Shown here one piece after another: positions 43,470 to 50,830 of a stretch of 64,000 bases of DNA. A program made the translations under genes and the position numbers. Origin of the DNA: an uncultured Roseateles sp. (lineage in GTDB: Bacteria; Pseudomonadota; Gammaproteobacteria; Burkholderiales; Burkholderiaceae); NCBI GenBank assembly GCA_946886855.1, contig CAMPJJ010000014.1, positions 10,486 through 74,485 on the forward strand, in the 5' to 3' direction. Within the stretch, counting starts at the first letter, position 1; each line of letters begins with the position of its first letter. The notes beneath the pieces were generated by a model that saw only the letters and a program-made list of their open reading frames with translations, was not told the DNA's origin and searched no databases.

Positions 43470-44324
43470 GTGGATCGCCTGCGCGCCATCTGCCTCTGCA
43501 TCGACGACTTCGGGCTGCACGAGCACGTCAACGCCGCGGCGCTGGCGCTGCGGCGCGACGGCCGTGCGCAGGCGCTCTCGTGCATGGTGGGCGCGCCCGC
43601 GTGGCCCGACGGCGCCCAGGCCCTGCGCCGGGACAGCGCCGGGCCCAGCGACGTCGGCCTGCATCTGGACTTCACCCAGCATCCGCTCACGCTCCCGCCG
43701 ACGTCCTGGTCGTCGCTGTGGATGCAGGGGCGGCTGGATCGCCTGTCGCCGGCCGCGCTGCACGTCGAGATCGCGGCGCAGCTGGACCGCTTCGAGCAGC
43801 ACCTCGGCCGGCGCCCCGACTTCATCGACGGCCATCAGCACGTGCATCAGTTTCCGCAGGTGCGGGACGCGCTGGTGGACCTGCTGCTGAAACGCTATCC
43901 GTACCAGAAGCCCTGGCTCCGGTCGACCCGGTCGACCAGCTGGCGGCTCAAGCCGATGATGATCGGCCAGCTCGGGAACCGCGCCTTGACGGCGGACGCC
44001 GATCTGCTGGCCTTCCCGCACAACCGCCGCCTGCTCGGCGTGTACGACTTCAGCGGGGGACCTGAACGCTACGAGGCGCTGCTCTCGCGCTGGCTGCAGG
44101 GGGCGCAGCACGGCGACCTGCTGATGTGTCATCCGAGCGCCAACCTGATCCCGGACGATCCGATCGCGCAGGCCCGCGTGGACGAATACCAGGTCCTGTC
44201 CGATCCGCGTTTCGACTGGCAGGTGCGCTCGAACGCCGTCCGGCTCGAGGCGATGTCGCGCATCCTCGATGACGAGCGCTTCGCCGGCGCGCGGTGGAAG
44301 CCCCAGGGGGCGAGGAGTCCGTGA
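43470..44324 (+). CDS. ChbG/YdjC (HpnK-like) carbohydrate deacetylase
   Basis: 284 residues of the YdjC-fold deacetylases. CIDDFGLHEHVN supplies the Asp pair, GLHLDFTQHPLTLP and FIDGHQHVHQFPQV the His ligands for a divalent metal. It starts at a GTG 9 nt after the ArnT-like stop. In the arn pathway, ArnD removes a formyl group from the lipid-linked sugar before transfer; this different-fold deacetylase could play the matching part here, which is inference from position. Its stop shares a base with the next start (TGATG). Confidence 0.9.
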   Translation: MDRLRAICLCIDDFGLHEHVNAAALALRRDGRAQALSCMVGAPAWPDGAQALRRDSAGPSDVGLHLDFTQHPLTLPPTSWSSLWMQGRLDRLSPAALHVEIAAQLDRFEQHLGRRPDFIDGHQHVHQFPQVRDALVDLLLKRYPYQKPWLRSTRSTSWRLKPMMIGQLGNRALTADADLLAFPHNRRLLGVYDFSGGPERYEALLSRWLQGAQHGDLLMCHPSANLIPDDPIAQARVDEYQVLSDPRFDWQVRSNAVRLEAMSRILDDERFAGARWKPQGARSP

Positions 44325-45091
44325 TGCTCGTGTCGAGTGCATGGCCGGCGATCGGCGCAGCCTTCGCGGCCTCCCTGGTCGAAGTGGTGGAGGCGTTCAC
44401 GATCGTGCTGGCGGTCGGCTGCACGCGCGGCTGGCGCGCCGCCTGGACGGGCACGCTCGCGGCCCTGGCGCTGCTGGCCGTCACCGTCGCGCTCGTCGGG
44501 CCCGCGCTGCTGCGCGTGCCCATCCACACGCTGCAACTGGTCGTGGGTGTGTTGCTCCTGCTGTTCGGACTGGGGTGGTTGCGCAAGGCGATCCTGCGTG
44601 CCGGTGGCGTGCTGGCGCTGCGCGACGAGGCCGCGCTCTACCGGCAGGCGGCACGGGCGTTCGGGGCCGACGGGGCCATCGGCGAGGGCGCCACGTCCGC
44701 CAGCGCTCGCGACTGGATCGGCGTCATCGCGGTGTTCAAGGCGGTGCTGCTGGAGGGCCTGGAAGTCGTGTTCATCGTGCTGGCGGTCGGCGCTGGACAC
44801 GGCCTGGTCGTCGAGGCCTCGATCGGCGCGGCGACGGCCTGCGTGCTGGTGCTGGTCGTCGGCAGGGTGCTGCTTCAGCCCCTGTCGCGGGTGCCGGAGA
44901 ACGGGCTCAAGTTCGGCGTCGGCATCCTGCTGACGGCCTTCGGCGTCTTCTGGACCGGCGAGGGGCTGGGCTTGTCATGGCCGGGCGGGGCGCTGGCCCT
45001 GCTGGCGCTCGTGGCCCTGTTCGCCATCACCGGCCTGGTCAGCGCGCGGCTGCTGCGCCGGCGTCGCCCGCAACCCGGGAGATTCGCATGA
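44324..45091 (+). CDS. Membrane protein, COG4280/FTR1-like
   Basis: 255 residues, about seven membrane segments. SLVEVVEAFTIVLAVGCTRGW and KAVLLEGLEVVFIVLAVGAGHG form an internal repeat with a Glu in each first helix, a layout like FTR1 permease REGLE helices though not identical. It matches what I know as COG4280, of unknown function. It is translationally linked on both sides (TGATG with the deacetylase gene, ATGA with the next), so it belongs to the envelope operon. Confidence 0.75.
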   Translation: MLVSSAWPAIGAAFAASLVEVVEAFTIVLAVGCTRGWRAAWTGTLAALALLAVTVALVGPALLRVPIHTLQLVVGVLLLLFGLGWLRKAILRAGGVLALRDEAALYRQAARAFGADGAIGEGATSASARDWIGVIAVFKAVLLEGLEVVFIVLAVGAGHGLVVEASIGAATACVLVLVVGRVLLQPLSRVPENGLKFGVGILLTAFGVFWTGEGLGLSWPGGALALLALVALFAITGLVSARLLRRRRPQPGRFA

Positions 45092-45300
45092 GCCTGATCG
45101 CCGACGTGATCCAGGAGCTCTTCGGCATGTTCTGGGCCGATGCCGGGCTGTGCCTGGGCGCCCTGGGCGTGGTGCTCGGCGTCGGCCTCGGACGGCGACT
45201 GGGGTGGGTCGACGGGCCCTGGGCGCTCGCCGCGCTGGTGGCGGGCATCGTCCTGACGCTGCTGCTGAATGTCTGGGCTGCCTCGTCCCGGCGGCGTTGA
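45088..45300 (+). CDS. Small membrane protein
   Basis: 70 residues with two hydrophobic helices (DAGLCLGALGVVLGVGLG and WALAALVAGIVLTLLLNVWA). Its start overlaps the stop of the COG4280-like gene. No family recognised; probably a partner of that protein. It ends the envelope operon. Confidence 0.7.
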   Translation: MSLIADVIQELFGMFWADAGLCLGALGVVLGVGLGRRLGWVDGPWALAALVAGIVLTLLLNVWAASSRRR

Positions 45301-46536
45301 AGGCGTTGGCGGTGGGAGCGGACTCGTGATCGGAGGCGCGGTGCTGCGATCTTCCCGGCTGGACTCCGCCAACGCACCCATGACGGCGACTGGCGCGTGC
45401 GGGTAAGTTCCTTCAAGACGGCGTATGTCGATGGCTGGCTGATGGTCGCCCAGACCGGCGGCGAGCTTCGCGAGGTGCGCAGCAGCGTGGGCATGGCGAG
45501 CGCGATCTCGGCGCTGCTGGTCGGCGGCTTCTGCATGGTCTGGCTCAGTCGCCGGGTCCGGCGCGAACTTGGACCGCTGTCGGAGATGACCAGCGCGCTC
45601 GCGCAATACGACCCCCTGGACAGTCGGCAGTCGCTGCCTGAGCAGCACCGGCAGGAACTGGCCGCGATCCGCGCCGCGGTGCTGGACCTGGGCCAGCGGC
45701 TGGCACAGCGGGTGGCCAATGAGCGGGCCTTCCGCGCGCATGCGGCGCATGCGCTGCGAACGCCGCTGGCGGGCATGGAGGCTCAACTGGCGATGGCGCT
45801 GCGCGAAGCGCCGGAAGGCCAGCGCGCGCAGCTGCAACGCACGCGGGAGGCGACCGACCGGCTGCGCCGCGTCGTGACAGCCCTGCTGACCCTGTTTCGC
45901 GCCGGCATGAGCCTGCAATGGCAAGTGCTGGAAGTCTCCGAACTGCTGGGACATCTGACGCCGCCGGACGGACTGGTGCTTGAACTGCCGGGAGAAGGAC
46001 GCGTGCAAGCCGATCCGGACCTGCTGGCGGCCGCGCTGATCAACCTGCTCGACAACGCGTGGCGTCACCGCGCCACGCGCCTGGTCCTGCGCCTGCGTAC
46101 GACGGGCGAGGGCGGTTGCAGGCTCGACCTCCAGGACGACGGGGAAGGCGTGAGCGCAGACAAGCGCGACGCGCTGAACGAAGCCTTGGCCTGCCAGCAG
46201 TACGAGGGGCGCATGGGACTGGGACTCATGATGGCGCATCTGGTGGCGCGCGCCCACGGCGGTGATTTGAGCCTGCCGCCGGTGGCGAGCGGCTTCGCGG
46301 TATCGATGCGCCGGGGACCGCCCCCGGACCGTCTGGCGGCGACAGCTGACCCCGCACCCGGCCCGCCGATCGGTGCGCCTCGAGGGCCGCCGTCTGAAGG
46401 TCACCGTCGTCGCCTGCACCATGGAAGCCAGCGGCACCTGCGGTACCAGCGGCACCGTCGGGAGATGACCAAGCAGGCGTCGGGAGAGGCTCCGGGCCTT
46501 CGCCTCGTGAGCGGCCGGCAGGGGCGCGGCGACTAG
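45301..46536 (+). pseudogene. N-terminally truncated sensor histidine kinase
   Basis: Kinase-like sequence without a proper beginning. In-frame similarity begins near 45346 (end of a sensor domain, GDWRVRVSSFKTAYVDGWLMVAQ), just after the stop of the preceding gene. The first membrane helix, most of the sensor, and a ribosome site are missing; the first possible start is a GTG at 45397. One membrane helix (ASAISALLVGGFCMVWL), H-box RAHAAHALRTPLAGM, N-box LINLLDNAWRH and GRMGLGLMMAHLV remain. No response regulator adjoins. After AVSMRRG the frame runs on in low-quality text to 46536, overlapping the HxlR gene end. A deletion remnant is the best reading. Confidence 0.65.
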
Positions 46537-46979
46537 GCCTTGCCGACGACCTCAAGGTCCTGAAAGTCCAGCGCGTCCCCACGCTTGCTGATGACGGCCA
46601 GCCTTGCGACCGTCTGTCCCGTGGCTTTCTCGACCAGACGCGAATGGCGCTCGCCCCGGCGGAACAGATGGTCCTCGCCCCATTGGCGCAGGGCGACGAC
46701 AACCGGAAATAGCGTCTCTCCCTTGGGCGTCAGCACGTACTGCTGGTAGGCCGAGCCGTCCGTCGCGGGCTGGATCTCCAGCACGCCTTCCGCGACCAGC
46801 GTCTTGAGCCGTGTCGACAGGATGTTCTTCGCCACGCCCAGGCTGGTCTGGAAGTCGCCGAAGCGGGTGATGCCGTCGAACGCGTCCCGCACGATGAGCA
46901 GCGACCAGCGGTCGCCCACGATGTCCACGGCGCGTGCCACGGGGCACGTCGCGTCGTTCATGCGCTTGCGCTCAGCCAT
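46533..46979 (-). CDS. HxlR family transcriptional regulator
   Basis: 148-residue winged-helix HxlR regulator. CPVARAVDIVGDRWSLLIVRDAF is the family signature, with the conserved Cys (MNDATCP), followed by GITRFGDFQTSLGVAKNILSTRLKTLVAEG. HxlR proteins often sense quinones, aldehydes or thiol stress through this Cys. It diverges from an MFS exporter gene, a common regulator-pump arrangement, across a region with a palindrome. A start six codons later (MNDAT) is possible. Confidence 0.93.
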   Translation of the reverse strand: MAERKRMNDATCPVARAVDIVGDRWSLLIVRDAFDGITRFGDFQTSLGVAKNILSTRLKTLVAEGVLEIQPATDGSAYQQYVLTPKGETLFPVVVALRQWGEDHLFRRGERHSRLVEKATGQTVARLAVISKRGDALDFQDLEVVGKA

Positions 46980-47042
46980 CTCGATCTCCCATGGGCGTTC
47001 GTGCCATCGAGTTGCATTTTAAAACTACCTGCTATGCTGAAT

Positions 47043-47061
47043 TGGTTTCAAAACAAAACCA
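47043..47061. promoter_or_regulatory. Candidate HxlR operator
   Basis: TGGTTT (47043-47048) and AAACCA (47056-47061) form a perfect inverted repeat with a 7-nt spacer, right before the MFS start at 47070 and in the AT-rich divergent region. Confidence 0.5.
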
Positions 47062-47069
47062 GTTGAGTC

Positions 47070-48341
47070 ATGTCGGAACCGTCGTCTTCCTTCTCGCCTT
47101 CGGGCTCCTCCTCAGACGCAATGCCCACGCGCCAGCTTCTGCTGTTCGCCGTCACGGGCGCGGTCTGCGTCTCCAATGTCTATCTCGCGCAGCCCCTGCT
47201 CGACAGCTTCGCCGTGGACTTCAACGTGGCGCCGGCCGCGATCGGCTCGGTCGTGACGGCGACGCAGATCGGGTCGGTGCTGGCGCTGCTATTGATCGTG
47301 CCGCTGGGTGACCGGTATCCGAGAGGTCGCCTGATGCGGCTGCAATTGATCGGCCTGGTGCTCTCGCTCCTGGCTGTCGCCATGGCGGGCCACTACCTCC
47401 TGTTGATGGCAGCGATGGTGCTTGTCGGCGCGCTGGGTACGGCGATGACGCAGGGCATCCTCGCGTATGCGGCCAACGCCGCGGGCGCGAATGAACGAGG
47501 ACGCGTCGTGGGGGCCACGCAAGGCGGCGTGGTCATCGGCTTGCTGCTGGCACGCGTGTGGGCGGGCGGCATCGCCGACCTGCTCGGGTGGCGAGGCGTC
47601 TATCTGACGTCGGCGATCGTGGTGACGGGTGTCGGTCTCGTCGCCTGGCGGCGGTTCCCAGTTCTGCCCGCGAGTCGATCTGAATTGACCTATCCGCGTT
47701 TGGTCGGCTCCACGCTGGCGCTGCCGGGCTCGGACCCTGTGCTGCGACGACGCGGCCTTCTCGGGTTGCTGCTCTTCGCCGCGTTCAACGTCTTCTGGAG
47801 TGCGATGTCGTTGCCGCTGACCGCCGCGCCGTACGCGCTCTCGCATTCGGCGGTGGGCGCGTTCGGACTGCTGGGCGCGGTGGGTGCGTTGGCTGCGGGC
47901 CGGGCAGGGCGCTGGGTCGATCGCGGTAGGGGTCGGCAGGCGAGCGCCGCGGCACTGCTGCTCATGGTGCTCGCGTGGGCGCCGTTGGCCGGCATGCCGT
48001 TGTCGCTGTGGTGGGTGATGGTCGGTGTCGTCGTCCTCGACCTGGGCTGCCAGGCGCTGCATGTCACCAATCAGGCGCTGATCCTGCGCGGACCGGCAGA
48101 GGCGCACGGTCGGCTCATCGCCGGCTACATGCTGTTCTATGCGGTCGGCAGCGGGGCAGGGGCGCTGGCATCGACGATGGTCTATGCGTGGGGCGGATGG
48201 ACGGCGGTGTGCTGGCTCGGTGCGGGGATCGGCTTGCTGGCGCTGGTGTTCTGGGCAGCGACCGAGCTTCTTCCCGTCGACCGCTTCCCCGTGGTCGGCG
48301 CCAGCGCCGGATCGGAGCGCGGGGGCGGTCAGCGGGTCTGA
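47070..48341 (+). CDS. MFS transporter (drug-efflux type)
   Basis: 423-residue major facilitator with 12 membrane segments. SNVYLAQPLLDSFAVDF near helix 1, the loop 2-3 motif PLGDRYPRGRLM and GVVIGLLLARVWAGGIADLLGWRGVY are typical of the YgaY/YnfM-like group. It likely exports a toxic compound sensed by the divergent HxlR regulator. Its last 13 nt overlap the convergent LysR gene. Confidence 0.92.
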   Translation: MSEPSSSFSPSGSSSDAMPTRQLLLFAVTGAVCVSNVYLAQPLLDSFAVDFNVAPAAIGSVVTATQIGSVLALLLIVPLGDRYPRGRLMRLQLIGLVLSLLAVAMAGHYLLLMAAMVLVGALGTAMTQGILAYAANAAGANERGRVVGATQGGVVIGLLLARVWAGGIADLLGWRGVYLTSAIVVTGVGLVAWRRFPVLPASRSELTYPRLVGSTLALPGSDPVLRRRGLLGLLLFAAFNVFWSAMSLPLTAAPYALSHSAVGAFGLLGAVGALAAGRAGRWVDRGRGRQASAAALLLMVLAWAPLAGMPLSLWWVMVGVVVLDLGCQALHVTNQALILRGPAEAHGRLIAGYMLFYAVGSGAGALASTMVYAWGGWTAVCWLGAGIGLLALVFWAATELLPVDRFPVVGASAGSERGGGQRV

Positions 48342-49213
48342 CGCGTGCTGGCGGCGGCGCGCAGGCTTGACTCGATCGCCGCGACCGCCGCGCGCAGGTC
48401 CGGCGAGCGCCTGAGATCGCGGTGGTAGACGAGGTACAGCGGCTGTGACGGTCCGACCGTCTCCGTCTCGATCCGCACCAGGTCCTTGTGCCGGGGATCG
48501 GCTTCGAGCAGCGCCGCCAGGCCCATGCCTTGTTGCGTCGCCTCGACGATCGCCTCGATCGCGCTCGACGTGAACGCATAGCGCCGGGCGCCGAGCGAGG
48601 CCATCCAGCGCTCATGCGGCAGGTGCTTCCACTGCGGGCCGAGCCCGATGAACAGGTGGTCCGCGGCGTTCTTGCGATGGAGCCGGCGATCGGGCAGGCG
48701 CAGTCGTGCGTAATCGGCCGCGGCGAAGAGCGCGAAGCGGAAGGTCCCCAAGGATTTCTCGACCAGCACGTTCGACGTGGAGCGCACCAGCCGGACGGCG
48801 ATGTCGGCTTCCCGCTTCGCGACATCGGACATCCGGTTCTCGCCGACCAGCTCGATGTCCAGGTGAGGGCGGTCGCGCAGGAGCGCGATCAGCGGGCCGG
48901 ACAAGGGCGCGGCCATGCCCGAGGGCACGGAGATCCGCAGCTTCCGGATCACGGGCGACGCGTCGCGCCCGAGGGCCTGCAGCTCGTGCGCGAAGCCCTC
49001 GACGAGCTGGATCAGTCGCAGCGCCTCGGCGGTGAGCGTCGTGCCGACCTGGGAGCGGAGCACGAGGGTCGTGCCCAGCGCCGCTTCGAGCGCGGCGATG
49101 CGTCGGCCGGTCGTCGACGTCGACAGGCTGAGCTGGCGGCCGGCCTGCAGCAGGCTGCCGCCGCGATGAACGGCGAGCAGGACGCGGAGATCGTCCCAGG
49201 AGAGCTTGTCCAT
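48329..49213 (-). CDS. LysR family transcriptional regulator
   Basis: 294 residues. The helix-turn-helix covers LRVLLAVHRGGSLLQAGRQLSLSTSTTGRRIAALE in outline. The effector domain follows. It diverges from the ketopantoate-reductase-like gene with only 65 nt between starts and is probably its regulator. Convergent overlap with the MFS gene. Confidence 0.92.
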   Translation of the reverse strand: MDKLSWDDLRVLLAVHRGGSLLQAGRQLSLSTSTTGRRIAALEAALGTTLVLRSQVGTTLTAEALRLIQLVEGFAHELQALGRDASPVIRKLRISVPSGMAAPLSGPLIALLRDRPHLDIELVGENRMSDVAKREADIAVRLVRSTSNVLVEKSLGTFRFALFAAADYARLRLPDRRLHRKNAADHLFIGLGPQWKHLPHERWMASLGARRYAFTSSAIEAIVEATQQGMGLAALLEADPRHKDLVRIETETVGPSQPLYLVYHRDLRRSPDLRAAVAAIESSLRAAASTRQTR

Positions 49214-49278
49214 GGATGGAAAGCAGTTTAGCGGTGGTAGCCGTTCCCGGACAGCCGACCGCTCCCTACGATCGCGGC

Positions 49279-50130
49279 ATGAAAATCGTCATCCTGGGCG
49301 CCGGACGCATCGGCAGCACGCTCGCCTTCCATTTCTCTCAAGCCCGTCATGAGGTGACGGTGGTCGCTCGCGGCAAGCGCCTGGCCGCCTTGCAGCGGGA
49401 TCGCGCGGTGTTGACCGTCGACGGCCGCTCCGCGCCCGTGAGTGCCGCTGCCTCGCTGGAGCCCGACCTGGCGGCGGATCTCGTCATCGTGACGGTGCCG
49501 GAGTACCAGGTCGCGCCGCTGCTGCCCGCGCTGGCGGCGAGCAGCGCCCGCACCCTCCTGTTGATGTTCAACAGCTTCGTGGATCCGCAACGCTATCGGG
49601 CGTCTCTCGGCGGCGAGCGCGTGGCGCTGGGCTTCCCGAACATGCTGGCCTTCCTGGAGGACCAGCGGATCCGATTCCAGGTGAACGGACCCGGGATGAG
49701 CATGACCGTCTCGCGGCCCGATCTCCAGGCGCTCTTTGCCGAGGCCGGACTGCGCAGCGAGGTCGAGCCCGACATGCCGGCCTTCCTGCGCAGTCACGTG
49801 GCCCTGGTGGTGCCCTTGTTCCTGGCCGGCCTGTGGACCTGTGACCGGCCGTCCGCGCTGACCTGGGCGGAGGCGCGCCGGCTGGCTGATGCATGGATCG
49901 AAGGCTTCGCGCTGGTGCGGCGTCTCGGACACCCGCTGCGTCCCGGTGTCGTGGCCGCGCTCGGCGGCCTGCCCCGATGGCTGGCGGTCGCGGTGATGTG
50001 GGCCTTCAGTCGCGCATCGAGCGTGCGCGATGTCGGCCAGTTCGGTCCGGAGGAGACACGCTGGCTGATCGATCGCATGGTCGAGGTGAATGGCGGACCG
50101 CTTCCGCATCTCTGCGACATGCGGCCCTGA
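49279..50130 (+). CDS. Ketopantoate reductase-like (PanE/ApbA family) protein
   Basis: 283 residues. The N-terminal NADP-binding Rossmann fold MKIVILGAGRIGSTLAFHF and the VVARGKRLAALQ second strand fit the family, and FNSFVDPQRY corresponds to the substrate-adjacent loop. The C-terminal domain is less typical of true PanE: the expected Lys-rich active-site segment is not obvious, so a different substrate is likely. Regulated presumably by the divergent LysR protein. Confidence 0.75.
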   Translation: MKIVILGAGRIGSTLAFHFSQARHEVTVVARGKRLAALQRDRAVLTVDGRSAPVSAAASLEPDLAADLVIVTVPEYQVAPLLPALAASSARTLLLMFNSFVDPQRYRASLGGERVALGFPNMLAFLEDQRIRFQVNGPGMSMTVSRPDLQALFAEAGLRSEVEPDMPAFLRSHVALVVPLFLAGLWTCDRPSALTWAEARRLADAWIEGFALVRRLGHPLRPGVVAALGGLPRWLAVAVMWAFSRASSVRDVGQFGPEETRWLIDRMVEVNGGPLPHLCDMRP

Positions 50131-50356
50131 CGCGGCGCTTGGCACACGCAAGCGTCCGCCGTTGGTCCATGTCCCGCCCACCAATCGCACGACGGCAACG
50201 CCAGGCGCCCAAGCGGGCAGCTCCTCGCCATTCCCTGCGTCTTCACCCTGGATCGCCGCATTGTGCGGAGGCGCCACCGCGCCTAGAGTCGCGCCACGCC
50301 GGGCACGGAGGACGCTTCCGCGCGCGGCCTGGATCCTGAAACGAAGGGGGCAAGCC

Positions 50357-50830
50357 ATGACCGAGCTGAACGTCAACAACCGCCAGCTGCGCGCGGAGGT
50401 CGACGGCGACACGCCGTTGCTGTGGGTGCTGCGCGAGGAGCTGCAGCTCACCGGCACGAAGTACGGCTGCGGCGTCGCGCAGTGCGGCGCCTGCACGGTG
50501 CACCTGGACGGCGTGGCGCTGCGCTCGTGCGTGATGCCGGTCAGCGCGCTGCCGGCCTCCGCGAAGATCGTGACGATCGAAGGGCTGGGACAGACGCGGC
50601 TCAAGGTCGTGCAGGACGCGTGGGCCGAGCTGGACGTCGCGCAATGCGGCTACTGTCAGCCCGGGATGATCATGGCCGCCGCCGCCCTGATCGCCCAGAC
50701 GCCCGATCCCAGCGATGACGACATCCGCTCGGGCATCACCAACATCTGCCGCTGCGGGACCTACCCGCGCGTGCTGGCCGCGACCAAGCTGGCCGCGCAA
50801 CGCCTGCGCGGCGCGGGAGCGCAGCGATGA
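50357..50830 (+). CDS. 2Fe-2S subunit of IorAB-type molybdenum hydroxylase
   Basis: 157 residues. TKYGCGVAQCGACTVHLDG binds the plant-type cluster; AQCGYCQPGMIM and NICRCGTYPRV bind the second. This composition is that of isoquinoline 1-oxidoreductase alpha subunit (IorA) relatives, which lack an FAD subunit and pass electrons to a c-type cytochrome. The start ATG follows AAGGGGG. The large-subunit gene overlaps its stop (ATGA). Confidence 0.92.
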   Translation: MTELNVNNRQLRAEVDGDTPLLWVLREELQLTGTKYGCGVAQCGACTVHLDGVALRSCVMPVSALPASAKIVTIEGLGQTRLKVVQDAWAELDVAQCGYCQPGMIMAAAALIAQTPDPSDDDIRSGITNICRCGTYPRVLAATKLAAQRLRGAGAQR

